Assembly: GCA_038213135.1 (NCBI GenBank) | Contig: JBBQTQ010000001.1 | Location: 21,435-85,434, forward strand | Length of the DNA stretch: 64,000 bases | Source of the DNA: JBBQTQ01 sp038213135 | Lineage (GTDB): Bacteria; Actinomycetota; Thermoleophilia; Gaiellales; Gaiellaceae | Direction of reading: 5' to 3' | Shown here: piece by piece, positions 1 through 7,510 of the stretch | How the letters are laid out: each line of letters begins with the position of its first letter | Numbering within the stretch: the first letter of the stretch is position 1 | Translations under genes and position numbers: made by a program | The notes under the pieces: generated by a model | Told to the model about the DNA's origin: nothing | The model's input: only the letters and a program-made list of their open reading frames with translations | Databases searched by the model: none

Positions 1-704
1 CGCTCGGCGAGTCGAGCACGGTTCGCGTCGGCGAGCCCGTGGCTGCGATCGGGAGTCCGTTCGGGAACGAGAACTCGCTCGCGGTCGGAGTCGTCTCCGC
101 GATCCACCGCGCGATCGGCTCGCTTACCTCGAACTACGACCTCGTCGACGCGATCCAGATCGACGCGCCGATCAACCACGGCTCCTCGGGCGGCCCGCTC
201 TTCGACGCGGCCGGCCGGGTGATCGGGATCAACGCCCAGATTCGCAGCGTGAGCGGGACGGCTGAGGGCGTCGGCTTCGTCGTGCCCATCGACTCCGCCC
301 GCCGCTCGCTGAACCAGCTCGTCGCCACCGGGAGCGTGGCGTATGCCTACATCGGCGTCACGAGCGAAGACCTGACGCCGACCCTGGCCCGGCACCTCGG
401 CTATCCGGTCGCGCGCGGTGCGCTCGTCGACTCGGTGATCGCAGGCGGGCCGGCTGCGAAGGCGGGCCTTCGTGGCGGCGGCCGACACGTCGACTTCGAT
501 GGGCAGACGGTGCTTGTCGGCGGCGACGTGATCGTCGCTATCGGGGACTCGCCCGTGACGAGCGCCGAGGACGTCGGCCGGATCGTCGGCGGGCGGCTCA
601 GCCCTGGGCAGAAGGTCTCCGTCGAGGTGATTCGTGCCGGGCGCCGCAGCTCGTTCGAGGTTCGCCTCGGCGTCCGGCCGCTGAGCCCGGACGGCACGCG
701 TTAG
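1..704 (+). CDS. HtrA/DegP-family trypsin-like serine protease, C-terminal part (5' truncated by window edge)
   Basis: The reading frame is open from base 3, so the start lies before the window. What remains is the end of the chymotrypsin-like protease domain and one PDZ domain. The catalytic-serine segment is visible as NHGSSGGPL near base 180 (the usual form is GNSGGPL), preceded by the GSPFG strand typical of HtrA. The PDZ domain spans about base 340 to the stop, with a YIGV carboxylate-binding-loop-like segment and a second half rich in valine. HtrA enzymes are membrane-anchored or exported and degrade misfolded envelope proteins. The catalytic His and Asp and any membrane anchor would be upstream, so activity cannot be judged here. 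Confidence 0.9.
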   Translation, partial: LGESSTVRVGEPVAAIGSPFGNENSLAVGVVSAIHRAIGSLTSNYDLVDAIQIDAPINHGSSGGPLFDAAGRVIGINAQIRSVSGTAEGVGFVVPIDSARRSLNQLVATGSVAYAYIGVTSEDLTPTLARHLGYPVARGALVDSVIAGGPAAKAGLRGGGRHVDFDGQTVLVGGDVIVAIGDSPVTSAEDVGRIVGGRLSPGQKVSVEVIRAGRRSSFEVRLGVRPLSPDGTR

Positions 705-817
705 CGGACGCCGGCGGATGGGAATACTTCCGTGTGCGGCAAGCTGTGCGCGAATTCGGTAGGAATCCTCACGTTTAGCTTCCGCTATTCGGTGAAATAC
801 CCCTTGCAGATCTGCCT

Positions 818-1246
818 GTGACCACTCCTGCCCACACCAACGGTTCGGCTCGGATCACGCTCACGATTCCGGCCAAGCCCGAGTACATCACGCTCGGCCG
901 GCTCGCCCTGACGGGCCTCTCGCGCATGCGGCCGCTGTCCGACGAGACGCTCGGCGACCTCAAGCTCGCGCTGACGGAGGCGTGCACGAACGCGGTGCGC
1001 CATGCGTATCCGGAGGGTGCGGGCGTCGTCGAGATCCTGTACGAGCTGGAGGGCGACCGGCTGGCGATCGAAGTCTGCGACGGGGGCCGCGGGTTCGACT
1101 ACACGGTCACGCACAACGGAGACGACGAGCTCGAGGAGGGTGGCCTCGGGATCGCGATCATCCAGGCGCTTGCCGACGAGTTCGAGCTCGGCGAGCCTGC
1201 GAGCGGCCGCGGCTCGCGCCTGCGGTTCGTCAAGAACCTCGCGTAG
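818..1246 (+). CDS. RsbW-like anti-sigma factor / serine-protein kinase (HATPase_c)
   Basis: The 142-residue protein is a single GHKL-type ATPase domain. The N box is EACTNAVRHAY (about residues 52-62), the G1 box is DGGRGFD (about 91-97), and the G2 region is GGLGIAIIQAL (about 110-120). Size and motifs match stand-alone RsbW/SpoIIAB-type kinases, which hold an alternative sigma factor inactive or phosphorylate an STAS anti-anti-sigma partner. No sigma or STAS gene is adjacent. The GTG start is chosen because the domain begins within 15 residues of it. The trehalose synthase gene follows 35 bases later, which fits a general stress context, but co-regulation is inference. Confidence 0.8.
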   Translation: MTTPAHTNGSARITLTIPAKPEYITLGRLALTGLSRMRPLSDETLGDLKLALTEACTNAVRHAYPEGAGVVEILYELEGDRLAIEVCDGGRGFDYTVTHNGDDELEEGGLGIAIIQALADEFELGEPASGRGSRLRFVKNLA

Positions 1247-1269
1247 CGTTTCGCGAGCACAGACCCGGT

Positions 1270-1281
1270 TACTGTTGTCGC
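1270..1281 (+). promoter_or_regulatory. -10 box of a probable leaderless start for the trehalose-6-phosphate synthase gene
   Basis: TACTGT at 1270-1275 is followed by six bases and then the GTG at 1282, placing the expected transcription start on the start codon. There is no Shine-Dalgarno-like sequence. The same geometry recurs before many genes in this window. Confidence 0.55.
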
Positions 1282-2757
1282 GTGGCTGCTGAGCGTCGCC
1301 GGCTGATCGTCGTCTCGAACCGAGGCCCTGTCAGCTACGGGCGCGGAGAAAGCGGCGAGCGCGTCGTACGGCGCGGGGGCGGTGGGCTCGTCACGGCGCT
1401 TCGGCCACTCGTCTCGCACCACGACGTGACGTGGATCGCGAGCGCGATGACCGAGGAAGACCGGGCGGTTGCGGCCGAGGCAGGGGGCGAAGCGGTCGAG
1501 GACGTCGCGCGGGACGGCTCGCCCTACCGGCTGCGGCTCGTCGCGCACGACCCTCACGCGTACGACTGGTTCTACAACGTCGTCGCCAACCCGACGCTCT
1601 GGTTCCTCCAGCACTACATGTGGGGACTCACCGACGCGCCGGACATCGACCTCGGCCTGCACCATGCCTGGTACAGCGGCTACGTCCCGGTAAACGAGGG
1701 CTTCGCGGACGCCGTCGTCGAGGAGCTCGAGCGCGATCCGGGTGCCGCCGTCTTCTTCCACGACTACCACCTGTATCTCGCCCCTCGCATCGTCCGCGAT
1801 CGCGTCCCGGAAGCGACGCTGTCGCACTTCGTCCACGTGCCCTGGACGGAGACCGATTACTGGTCGGTCCTGCCCGAGCACCTTCGCCGGGCAGTGCACG
1901 AAGGCGTGCTCGCGAACGACTCGGTGAGCCTCCACACCGAGCGCTGGCGAAGGAACTTCATGCGCGCGTGTGAGGACATCGTCGGCGCAGTCGTCGACTA
2001 CGGGGAGGGAGCGATCGAGCTCGAGGGGCGCAGGACGATCGTCTCCGCACACCCGATCTCCGTCGATCCGTCTGAGTTCGACGAGCTGAAGCAGAGCGAG
2101 GCGGTCCTCGCAGAGGAGGCGCAACTCGTGGCGCGTCGCCCCGAGTTTCTCGTCGTGCGCGTCGATCGCACCGATCCGTCGAAGAACTGCGTCCGAGGCT
2201 TCCGCGCGTTCGGGCTCTTTCTCGACCAGCACCCTGAGCTGCACCGCCGCGTCACGATGCTCGCGCTGCTCGATCCGTCTCGCCAGGACATCCCCGAGTA
2301 CTCGGAGTACCTGGCGGCGATCCAGCGGGAGACTCGCGCGATCAACGACCGCTTCCAGCAGGACGGGTGGACGCCGATCGACCTGCGCGTCGAGGACAAC
2401 TTCGCCCAGTCCGTCGCGGCGTACAAGCAGTACGACGCGCTGCTCGTCAACTCGGTCTACGACGGGATGAACCTCGTCTCGAAGGAGGCCCCGCTCGTCA
2501 ACGAGCGTGACGGCGTCCTGATCCTCTCCGAGAACACCGGTGCCCACGAGGAGCTCGGCCAGTGGGCGATCACCGTCAACCCGTTCGACGTCTACGGGCA
2601 GGCGCAGGCGATCCACGCCGCGCTGACGATGGCGGCCGGCGAGCGGGGCAGGCGGCTCGAAGCGATCCGCGCGCACGTGCGCGCGCACGACCTCGAGGAG
2701 TGGCTGACGGCGCTGCTCGCCGACCTCGACCGGCTGCGCACTCCGACGGCGACCTAA
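1282..2757 (+). CDS. otsA: Alpha,alpha-trehalose-phosphate synthase (GT20 family)
   Basis: This 491-residue retaining glycosyltransferase of family GT20 should join UDP-glucose (or ADP-glucose) to glucose-6-phosphate to make trehalose-6-phosphate. Family signatures are the N-terminal VVSNRGPVSY, GGGLVTAL, the HDYHLYL and VHVPWTETDYW segments around residues 155-195, and VNSVYDGMNLVSKE near residue 390, which binds the nucleotide sugar. The usual DYSKG loop appears as DRTDPSKN, an actinobacterial-looking variant. A longer in-frame ORF extends upstream through the anti-sigma gene, but homology begins at the GTG after the TACTGT box. No trehalose-6-phosphatase gene is next to it, so a different GT20 acceptor cannot be excluded. 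Confidence 0.88.
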   Translation: MAAERRRLIVVSNRGPVSYGRGESGERVVRRGGGGLVTALRPLVSHHDVTWIASAMTEEDRAVAAEAGGEAVEDVARDGSPYRLRLVAHDPHAYDWFYNVVANPTLWFLQHYMWGLTDAPDIDLGLHHAWYSGYVPVNEGFADAVVEELERDPGAAVFFHDYHLYLAPRIVRDRVPEATLSHFVHVPWTETDYWSVLPEHLRRAVHEGVLANDSVSLHTERWRRNFMRACEDIVGAVVDYGEGAIELEGRRTIVSAHPISVDPSEFDELKQSEAVLAEEAQLVARRPEFLVVRVDRTDPSKNCVRGFRAFGLFLDQHPELHRRVTMLALLDPSRQDIPEYSEYLAAIQRETRAINDRFQQDGWTPIDLRVEDNFAQSVAAYKQYDALLVNSVYDGMNLVSKEAPLVNERDGVLILSENTGAHEELGQWAITVNPFDVYGQAQAIHAALTMAAGERGRRLEAIRAHVRAHDLEEWLTALLADLDRLRTPTAT

Positions 2758-2768
2758 GCTGTCCGCCG

Positions 2769-3215
2769 ATGGGCGAGCTGTCACATGTGGACGACGCCGG
2801 CCGGGTGCAGATGGTGGACGTCGGCGGCAAGCCGCTCTCGCGACGACGCGCGGTGGCCCGGGCGAGCGTCCGGATGCAGCCCGAGACCGCGGCCCGGCTC
2901 CGCTCACTGCCGAAGGGAGACGCGCTCGCGACCGCGCAGCTGGCCGGGATCATGGCCGCCAAGCGCACGGCCGAGCTGATCCCGCTGTGTCATCCGCTAC
3001 CGCTCTCGAGCGTCGGTGTCGAGCTCGAGGTCGGCGAGGACGCGGTGGAGATCGTCGCGACGGCCGAGACGGTTGCACAGACAGGAGTGGAGATGGAGGC
3101 GCTCGTCGCCGCGTCGGTCGCCGCGCTGACGGTCTACGACATGGCGAAGGCGATCGACAAGGAGATGGTCGTCGCCGAGGTTCGGCTGCTGGAGAAGACG
3201 AAGGAGCCGGTGTGA
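2769..3215 (+). CDS. moaC: Cyclic pyranopterin monophosphate synthase MoaC
   Basis: The 148-residue protein converts 3',8-cH2GTP to cyclic pyranopterin monophosphate in molybdenum cofactor synthesis. It shows the family core: SHVDDAGRVQMVDVGGK at the N-terminus, AGIMAAKRTAELIPLCHPLPL (residues about 59-79, containing the active-site histidine region), GVEMEALVAASVAALTVYDM and the conserved KAIDK with its catalytic lysine. The ATG is preceded by TAAGCT and eight bases, and the taa of that box is also the otsA stop codon. The gene overlaps the next one by GTGA, so moaC and mogA are translationally coupled. MoaA is not in the window. Confidence 0.95.
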   Translation: MGELSHVDDAGRVQMVDVGGKPLSRRRAVARASVRMQPETAARLRSLPKGDALATAQLAGIMAAKRTAELIPLCHPLPLSSVGVELEVGEDAVEIVATAETVAQTGVEMEALVAASVAALTVYDMAKAIDKEMVVAEVRLLEKTKEPV

Positions 3216-3691
3216 GGGCGGCCGTGCTGACGATCTCCGACGGAGTCTCGGCGGGCGAGCGCGAGGACAAGAGTGGCGAGCTGCTCGCAGAGCTGCTGGC
3301 GGCGGAGGGCTACGAGGTCGTGCGCCGTGTCGTGCCCGACGAGCGGGAGGCGATCGGGGAGGCGATCGTCGAGCTCGCGGCGGAGACTCGGCTCGTCCTG
3401 ACGACCGGCGGCACAGGTTTGGGACCGCGGGACGTGACGCCGGAGGCGACCGCGGGGGTGCTCGACCGGGTGGCTCCGGGGATCGCGGAGGCGATCCGGG
3501 CCGACTCGATCGCCAAGACGCCGCACGCGCTGCTCTCACGCGGGGCGGCGGGCGTGCTGGGGCAGACCCTGGTCGTCAACCTGCCCGGCTCGCCGGGAGG
3601 TTGCCGCGACGGGTTCGCCGTCGTGCGTCCCGCGCTCGCGCACGCGCTGGAGCTCCTCGCGGGCGAGCAGACCGCGCATCGCCAGACGTGA
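3212..3691 (+). CDS. mogA: Molybdopterin adenylyltransferase (MogA/MoaB family)
   Basis: The 159-residue protein belongs to the MoCF-binding family that adenylates molybdopterin before metal insertion. The diagnostic TTGGTGLGPRDVTPEAT loop lies at about residues 66-82, and the SRGAAGVLGQTLVVNLPGSP segment near residues 108-127 completes the binding pocket. The GTG start overlaps the moaC stop by four bases, and the stop overlaps the start of the UbiA gene in the same way. Sequence alone does not separate MogA from MoaB activity. Confidence 0.9.
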   Translation: MRAAVLTISDGVSAGEREDKSGELLAELLAAEGYEVVRRVVPDEREAIGEAIVELAAETRLVLTTGGTGLGPRDVTPEATAGVLDRVAPGIAEAIRADSIAKTPHALLSRGAAGVLGQTLVVNLPGSPGGCRDGFAVVRPALAHALELLAGEQTAHRQT

Positions 3692-4548
3692 TCGGCGCGG
3701 TCGAGTACCCGCGTCGCTTCGCGTCGCTCGTGAAGATCGAGCACACGCTCTTCGCGCTGCCGTTCGCGTACGTCGGGGCGTTCCTCGCCGTCGGCGGTGC
3801 GCCGAGCGCGCACGATCTCGTCTGGATCACGGTCGCGATGGTGGGCGCACGGTCGCTGGCGATGGGGCTCAACCGGCTGATCGACGCCGGGATCGACGCC
3901 CGGAATCCGCGGACCGCCGGGCGGGAGCTGCCGCGCGGGTTGCTGCGGCCGTGGCAGGTCGCCGTGTTCTGCGCAGGCTCGCTCGCGGTCTTTCTCGTCG
4001 CGGTCTACCAGCTCCATCCGCTCGTGCGCTGGCTCTGGCCGATCCCGGTGGTCGGCTTTGTCGTCTACCCGTACTTGAAGCGGTACACGTGGCTGTGTCA
4101 CCTGTGGCTCGGCGCCGTCGATGGGCTAGCGCCGGTGGGAGCGTGGGTGGCGATCCGGGGCGACCTGCCCTGGCAGGCGTGGCTGCTCGGCGGTGCCGTC
4201 GCGACGTGGGTTGCGGGGTTCGACTTCTACTACGCGCTGTTCGACGCCGACGTCGACCGCGAGCAGGGGTTGCATTCGGTGGCGACGCGGTTTGGTACAC
4301 GCGGGGCTTTCCGCGGCGCGCGGCTGCTGCACGTGGCCACGGTCGGCTTCCTCGTCGGGGCTGGTCTCGGTCTCGCAGTCGGCCCGCTCTACTGGATCGG
4401 GGTGGCGATCGCGGCGGTGCTGCTCGGGTACGAGCACGCCCTCGTCCGGCCCGGTGACCGGCGGCGGCTGAACGCCGCGTTCTTCACGATGAACGGGGCG
4501 ATCAGCGTTCTGTTCTTCGCCTTCGTGCTTTCGGACGCGCTTTCGTGA
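3688..4548 (+). CDS. UbiA-family prenyltransferase, MqnP-like
   Basis: This 286-residue integral membrane protein has about eight hydrophobic segments. The first Asp-rich prenyl-diphosphate motif is NRLIDAGIDARNPRT (about residues 57-71) and the second is DADVDREQG (about 186-194). The segment LKIEHT(L)FALPFAYVGAF-like N-terminus and NPRTAGRELP are typical of 4-hydroxybenzoate-type prenyltransferases assigned to the futalosine menaquinone route (MqnP). It would attach the polyprenyl tail to a naphthoate or benzoate quinone precursor. It is coupled to mogA by a four-base overlap. The assignment to menaquinone rather than another polyprenyl reaction is inference; no mqn neighbour is present. 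Confidence 0.8.
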   Translation: MIGAVEYPRRFASLVKIEHTLFALPFAYVGAFLAVGGAPSAHDLVWITVAMVGARSLAMGLNRLIDAGIDARNPRTAGRELPRGLLRPWQVAVFCAGSLAVFLVAVYQLHPLVRWLWPIPVVGFVVYPYLKRYTWLCHLWLGAVDGLAPVGAWVAIRGDLPWQAWLLGGAVATWVAGFDFYYALFDADVDREQGLHSVATRFGTRGAFRGARLLHVATVGFLVGAGLGLAVGPLYWIGVAIAAVLLGYEHALVRPGDRRRLNAAFFTMNGAISVLFFAFVLSDALS

Positions 4549-4570
4549 CGGATCTGGCTCGCTTCGGTCA

Positions 4571-4599
4571 CACATCCGCGCGTTTTTGCCGGTTACGCT
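4571..4599 (+). promoter_or_regulatory. Candidate promoter for the ccm-hem operon
   Basis: TACGCT at 4594-4599 is a TANNNT -10 box preceded by CACACATCCGCGCGTTTTTGCC. The arrangement (CACA, then a GCGC-T4 tract, then the -10) resembles the sequence before hemD at 9548-9578. A leader of roughly 60 bases would precede ccmA. Confidence 0.35.
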
Positions 4600-4663
4600 C
4601 GCAGCGGGGAGGAGGCCGGGCACACCGAAGCGAGGACAAGGCCGGAAGGGACAGGTCCCGGCG

Positions 4664-5248
4664 ATGATCCGGGCGCGGGGGCTTTCGAAGCGCTACGGCG
4701 CGAAGCGCGTCCTCGAGCGGGTCGACTTCGACTTGCGCGACGGGGGCTTCCTCCTGGTGACCGGCCCGAACGGCTCGGGGAAGACGACTCTGCTGCGTCT
4801 CTGCGCGGGCCTCGCCACCCCCACCACCGGTGAGCTCGCCGTGGACGCGGAGCGCCGCGCCGTCGGGTTCCTCGGCCACGAGCCGCTCGTCTACCGCGAG
4901 CTGACGGCGCTCGAGAACCTGGACCTTTACGGACGGCTCTACCGAATCCCGGAGCGCCGCGAGCGGATCGGGATGCTGCTCGAGCGCTTCGGCCTCTGGG
5001 ACGCGCGGGCCGACCGCGCCGGCTCCTTCTCGCGCGGCATGCTCCAGCGGCTCGCCCTTTGCCGGGCGCTCCTGCACGAGCCCGACCTGCTCCTCCTCGA
5101 CGAGCCGTACAACGCACTCGACGAACAGGGAGCCGAGCTGCTCGACCGCGAGCTCGCCGAGCTTCGGCCGCAGGCGACCTTCCTCGTCGCCACTCACGAT
5201 CCGGGTCGGCTTGAGCACCTTGCCAGCGGCCGCCTCGCGTTCGCATGA
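4664..5248 (+). CDS. ccmA: Heme exporter ATP-binding protein CcmA
   Basis: The 194-residue ABC ATPase has Walker A GPNGSGKTT (about residues 34-42), a signature loop SFSRGMLQR in place of LSGGQ, and Walker B LLLLDEPYNALD (about 144-155) followed by ATHD. CcmA with CcmB and CcmC forms the complex that loads heme onto the cytochrome c maturation chaperone. The ATG at 4664 was chosen because it directly precedes the first beta strand (MIRARGLSKRYG). The gene is first in a tightly overlapping run ccmA-ccmB-ccmC-ccmD-like-hemX-hemA-hemC. Confidence 0.88.
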   Translation: MIRARGLSKRYGAKRVLERVDFDLRDGGFLLVTGPNGSGKTTLLRLCAGLATPTTGELAVDAERRAVGFLGHEPLVYRELTALENLDLYGRLYRIPERRERIGMLLERFGLWDARADRAGSFSRGMLQRLALCRALLHEPDLLLLDEPYNALDEQGAELLDRELAELRPQATFLVATHDPGRLEHLASGRLAFA

Positions 5249-5886
5249 GCCGTTACCTCCGCGACGTCGCCACGCTCGCCCGCAAGGACGTCCTTCTCGA
5301 GCTGCGAGCCCGCGACACGCTCCCCGCGATGCTGCTCTTCGTCCTCTCCGCACTGGTCACCTTCCACTTCGTGCTGCCGGCGCACAGCTCGCAGCTCGCC
5401 GCGAAGGGGCTGCTCTGGGTCGCGATCGTGTTCACCGCACTGCTCGGCCTCTCGCGCGCGTTCGTCGCGGAGCGCGAACAGCGGCTGATGGACGGGCTGC
5501 TGCTCTCGCCCGTCGACCGCAGCGCCATCTGGGCTGCGAAAGGCGTCGCAACCCTCGTCTTCCTCGCGCTCGCCGAGGTCGTCGCGCTCCCCGCGTACGC
5601 GATCTTCTTCTCCGGGATCGACGGCGCGACGATCGCGGGTGTCGTCCTCGCCGATGTCGGTATCTGCGCAGTCGGGATCTTGCTCGCCGCGATGGCCTCC
5701 GTCAGTCGCGCGCGCGAGCTGCTCCTCCCTCTGCTCTTCCTGCCGCTCGCGATCCCGATCGTCGTCGGCGGGGTCGGCGCGAGCATCGCGGGCGGTCCTG
5801 GCCGGTACCTGGGCTTCCTTGGGCTCTACGACGCCCTTTTTGCGATCCTTAGCTGGGCTTCCTTTGAATACGTGGTTGCGGAATAA
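5245..5886 (+). CDS. ccmB: Heme exporter permease CcmB
   Basis: The 213-residue protein has six predicted membrane helices and the CcmB pattern: an N-terminal RDVATLARKDVLLELRARD, the AEREQRLMDGLLLSPVDR cytoplasmic loop near residues 73-90, and a C-terminal FEYVVAE. It is the membrane partner of CcmA. The ATG overlaps the ccmA stop by four bases (ATGA). Its 3' end overlaps the probable start of ccmC. Confidence 0.88.
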   Translation: MSRYLRDVATLARKDVLLELRARDTLPAMLLFVLSALVTFHFVLPAHSSQLAAKGLLWVAIVFTALLGLSRAFVAEREQRLMDGLLLSPVDRSAIWAAKGVATLVFLALAEVVALPAYAIFFSGIDGATIAGVVLADVGICAVGILLAAMASVSRARELLLPLLFLPLAIPIVVGGVGASIAGGPGRYLGFLGLYDALFAILSWASFEYVVAE

Positions 5887-6553
5887 CACTGTCGTCGCGT
5901 TCGCGGCGTTGACGTTCGCCCTGATGACGGCGGCGATCTCGTTGATCTTCTTCTACGTCCCGACGGATGCCGACCAGGGCTTCTCGCAGAAGATCTTCTA
6001 CTTCCACGTGCCGATCGCGCTCACTGCGTACGCATGCTTCGGCTACGGCGCGTTGAAGGCCCTGCTCCATCTCTGGCGGCGCTCGCCCGGGGCGGACCTC
6101 GAGAGCTACGTCGCCATCCACCAGGGCGTCATCTTCGGAGCGCTCACGCTGATCACCGGCTCGATCTGGGCCAAGATCTCCTGGGGAGTCTGGTGGGCCT
6201 GGAGCTCGAACCAGCTCGTGCTCTTCCTCGTGCTCTTCCTCTTCTACTCGGCCTACTTCATGCTCCGCTTCTCGGTCGAGCCGGGTCCGGGTCGCGCGAA
6301 CATGTCGGCGGTGTACGCGCTCTTCGGGGTCGTTCTGATCCCCGTCAGCTTCTTCGCGATCCGCCTCGCCAACGACTTCATCCACCCGACCGTCTTCACG
6401 TCGCGGGGGCCGCAGATGGCCGGCTCGATGTTCCTCACGTTCTGCGTCTCGTGCGCGGCGATGCTCTCGCTCGCCTACACGCTGTACCGGGTCGAGCTGC
6501 TCGGCAAGCGGCTGGACGCAGACCTCAAGGACCTGAAGGAGCTGCTGACATGA
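5864..6553 (+). CDS. ccmC: Heme exporter protein CcmC (cytochrome c-type biogenesis)
   Basis: This is a roughly 229-residue six-helix protein of the heme-handling family. The tryptophan-rich loop appears as KISWGVWWAWSSN, the heme-binding WGxxWxWD element, with Ser where Asp is usual. Flanking histidines occur in YFHVPIAL and YVAIHQGVIFG. The start is uncertain: no ATG or GTG is suitably placed. The TTG codons at 5864 and 5876, both inside the end of ccmB, are the likeliest starts. The open frame itself continues upstream through ccmB. The stop overlaps the next small gene's ATG. Confidence 0.85.
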   Translation: MNTWLRNNTVVAFAALTFALMTAAISLIFFYVPTDADQGFSQKIFYFHVPIALTAYACFGYGALKALLHLWRRSPGADLESYVAIHQGVIFGALTLITGSIWAKISWGVWWAWSSNQLVLFLVLFLFYSAYFMLRFSVEPGPGRANMSAVYALFGVVLIPVSFFAIRLANDFIHPTVFTSRGPQMAGSMFLTFCVSCAAMLSLAYTLYRVELLGKRLDADLKDLKELLT

Positions 6554-6729
6554 CGAACGGCGAGAAGTACGTCGCCGCGGCGTACCTCGTTGTCTTCCTC
6601 TTCGTGCTCGCCTACGTGCTGATCATGGCGACCAAGCTGACGCGCCTGCGGCGCGATGTCAGCGAGCTCGTCGAGCTGGCGCGACAGCGCGAGGAGAAGG
6701 TCGAGCCGAAGCAGGTCGTCGTTGGCTGA
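6550..6729 (+). CDS. Small CcmD-like membrane protein
   Basis: The 59-residue protein has one hydrophobic helix (about residues 8-27, YVAAAYLVVFLFVLAYVLI) followed by a basic, charged cytoplasmic tail. Position directly after ccmC with an ATGA overlap, size and topology match CcmD, the small subunit that links CcmC and CcmE function in System I. Sequence similarity of such short proteins is weak, so the assignment rests mostly on context. Confidence 0.7.
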   Translation: MTNGEKYVAAAYLVVFLFVLAYVLIMATKLTRLRRDVSELVELARQREEKVEPKQVVVG

Positions 6730-7510
6730 GGTGCTCGTCTGGCCGGCCCTCTTCGCCTACGGCGAGGCGGCTCTCGCCTACGCGGGAAACGCGGCGCGGC
6801 CAGGAGTGGCGGGGCGGCTCGCGACCTGGGGAGTCCGGCTCGGTTGGCTCGTGCAGACCGCGCTGCTCGTCGCGCAGGCTGCGCGCGCCGACGGGTTCCC
6901 CTGGGACGCCTGGGCCGGCTCGCTGAACCTCTTCGTCTGGCTCGTCGTCGCCGTGTACCTGATCTGGGGCTGCCGGACGCGCTTCCGGTTGCTCGGATTG
7001 GCCGTCATGCCGCTCGCCGCCATCCTGCTCTTCACGGCCTGGGCGGGAGGCGGAACCGGGGTGGGCACGCGTAGCCATTACTCCAACGTGTTCCTCATAC
7101 TCCACGTCGGCTTCGTGCTCGCGGCCTTCGCCGGGTTCACGCTCGCCGCCGGTCTGGCGGGGCTGTACCTCTGGCAGGAGCGGCGGCTCAAGCGGCGCCA
7201 GGCCGGGGGCCTACTCGGACGAGCGCCCTCGCTCGCGAGCCTCGAGAGCCTCGCGGGTCGCACGGTCGCCTTCGCGCTGCCGGCCCTGACGGCCGGCATC
7301 GTCGCCGGCTTCGTCCGCCTCGGCAGCCACGGCGGCGGGGTCGACGCGCTGATGGCCGTAACCCTGCTGACCTGGGTGGTCTACGGCGCGTTCCTCGTGC
7401 TGCGCTACGAGTTGGGCTGGCGCGGCCGCCGCGCGGCCTGGTTGCTCGTGGCCGGGTTCGCGCTCGTGATCGTCGCTCGGCTCGGTCTCCCGCTCACCCA
7501 TTTCGCATGA
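6722..7510 (+). CDS. HemX/CcsA-family cytochrome c assembly membrane protein
   Basis: The roughly 262-residue protein has about eight membrane helices of the cytochrome c assembly (CcsA/ResC/HemX) family. It contains SHYSNVFLILHVGFVLAAFAG, with a histidine in a helix as in this family, and a C-terminal RYELGWRGRRAAWL. It lacks a clear WGxxWxWD loop, which favours HemX over a true CcsA heme lyase. The location immediately before hemA resembles the hemA-hemX pairing of Bacillus. HemX is described as a regulator of glutamyl-tRNA reductase level, while CcsA ligates heme to apocytochrome. TTG 6722 or GTG 6731 could be the start. The end overlaps hemA by four bases. Confidence 0.75.
   Translation: MAEVLVWPALFAYGEAALAYAGNAARPGVAGRLATWGVRLGWLVQTALLVAQAARADGFPWDAWAGSLNLFVWLVVAVYLIWGCRTRFRLLGLAVMPLAAILLFTAWAGGGTGVGTRSHYSNVFLILHVGFVLAAFAGFTLAAGLAGLYLWQERRLKRRQAGGLLGRAPSLASLESLAGRTVAFALPALTAGIVAGFVRLGSHGGGVDALMAVTLLTWVVYGAFLVLRYELGWRGRRAAWLLVAGFALVIVARLGLPLTHFA

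Noticed and set aside
773..800. GTTT-N14-GGTGAA before the RsbW-like gene, resembling a sigma-B/sigma-F promoter
   Set aside because: The -10 half departs from GGGTAT and only one instance is seen, so it is not reported as a feature.
1099..2907. 602-codon ORF antisense to otsA and moaC, and similar long ORFs elsewhere
   Set aside because: High GC creates long antisense frames; composition is Arg/Ala/Pro-rich with no domain, and the sense frame has clear homology.
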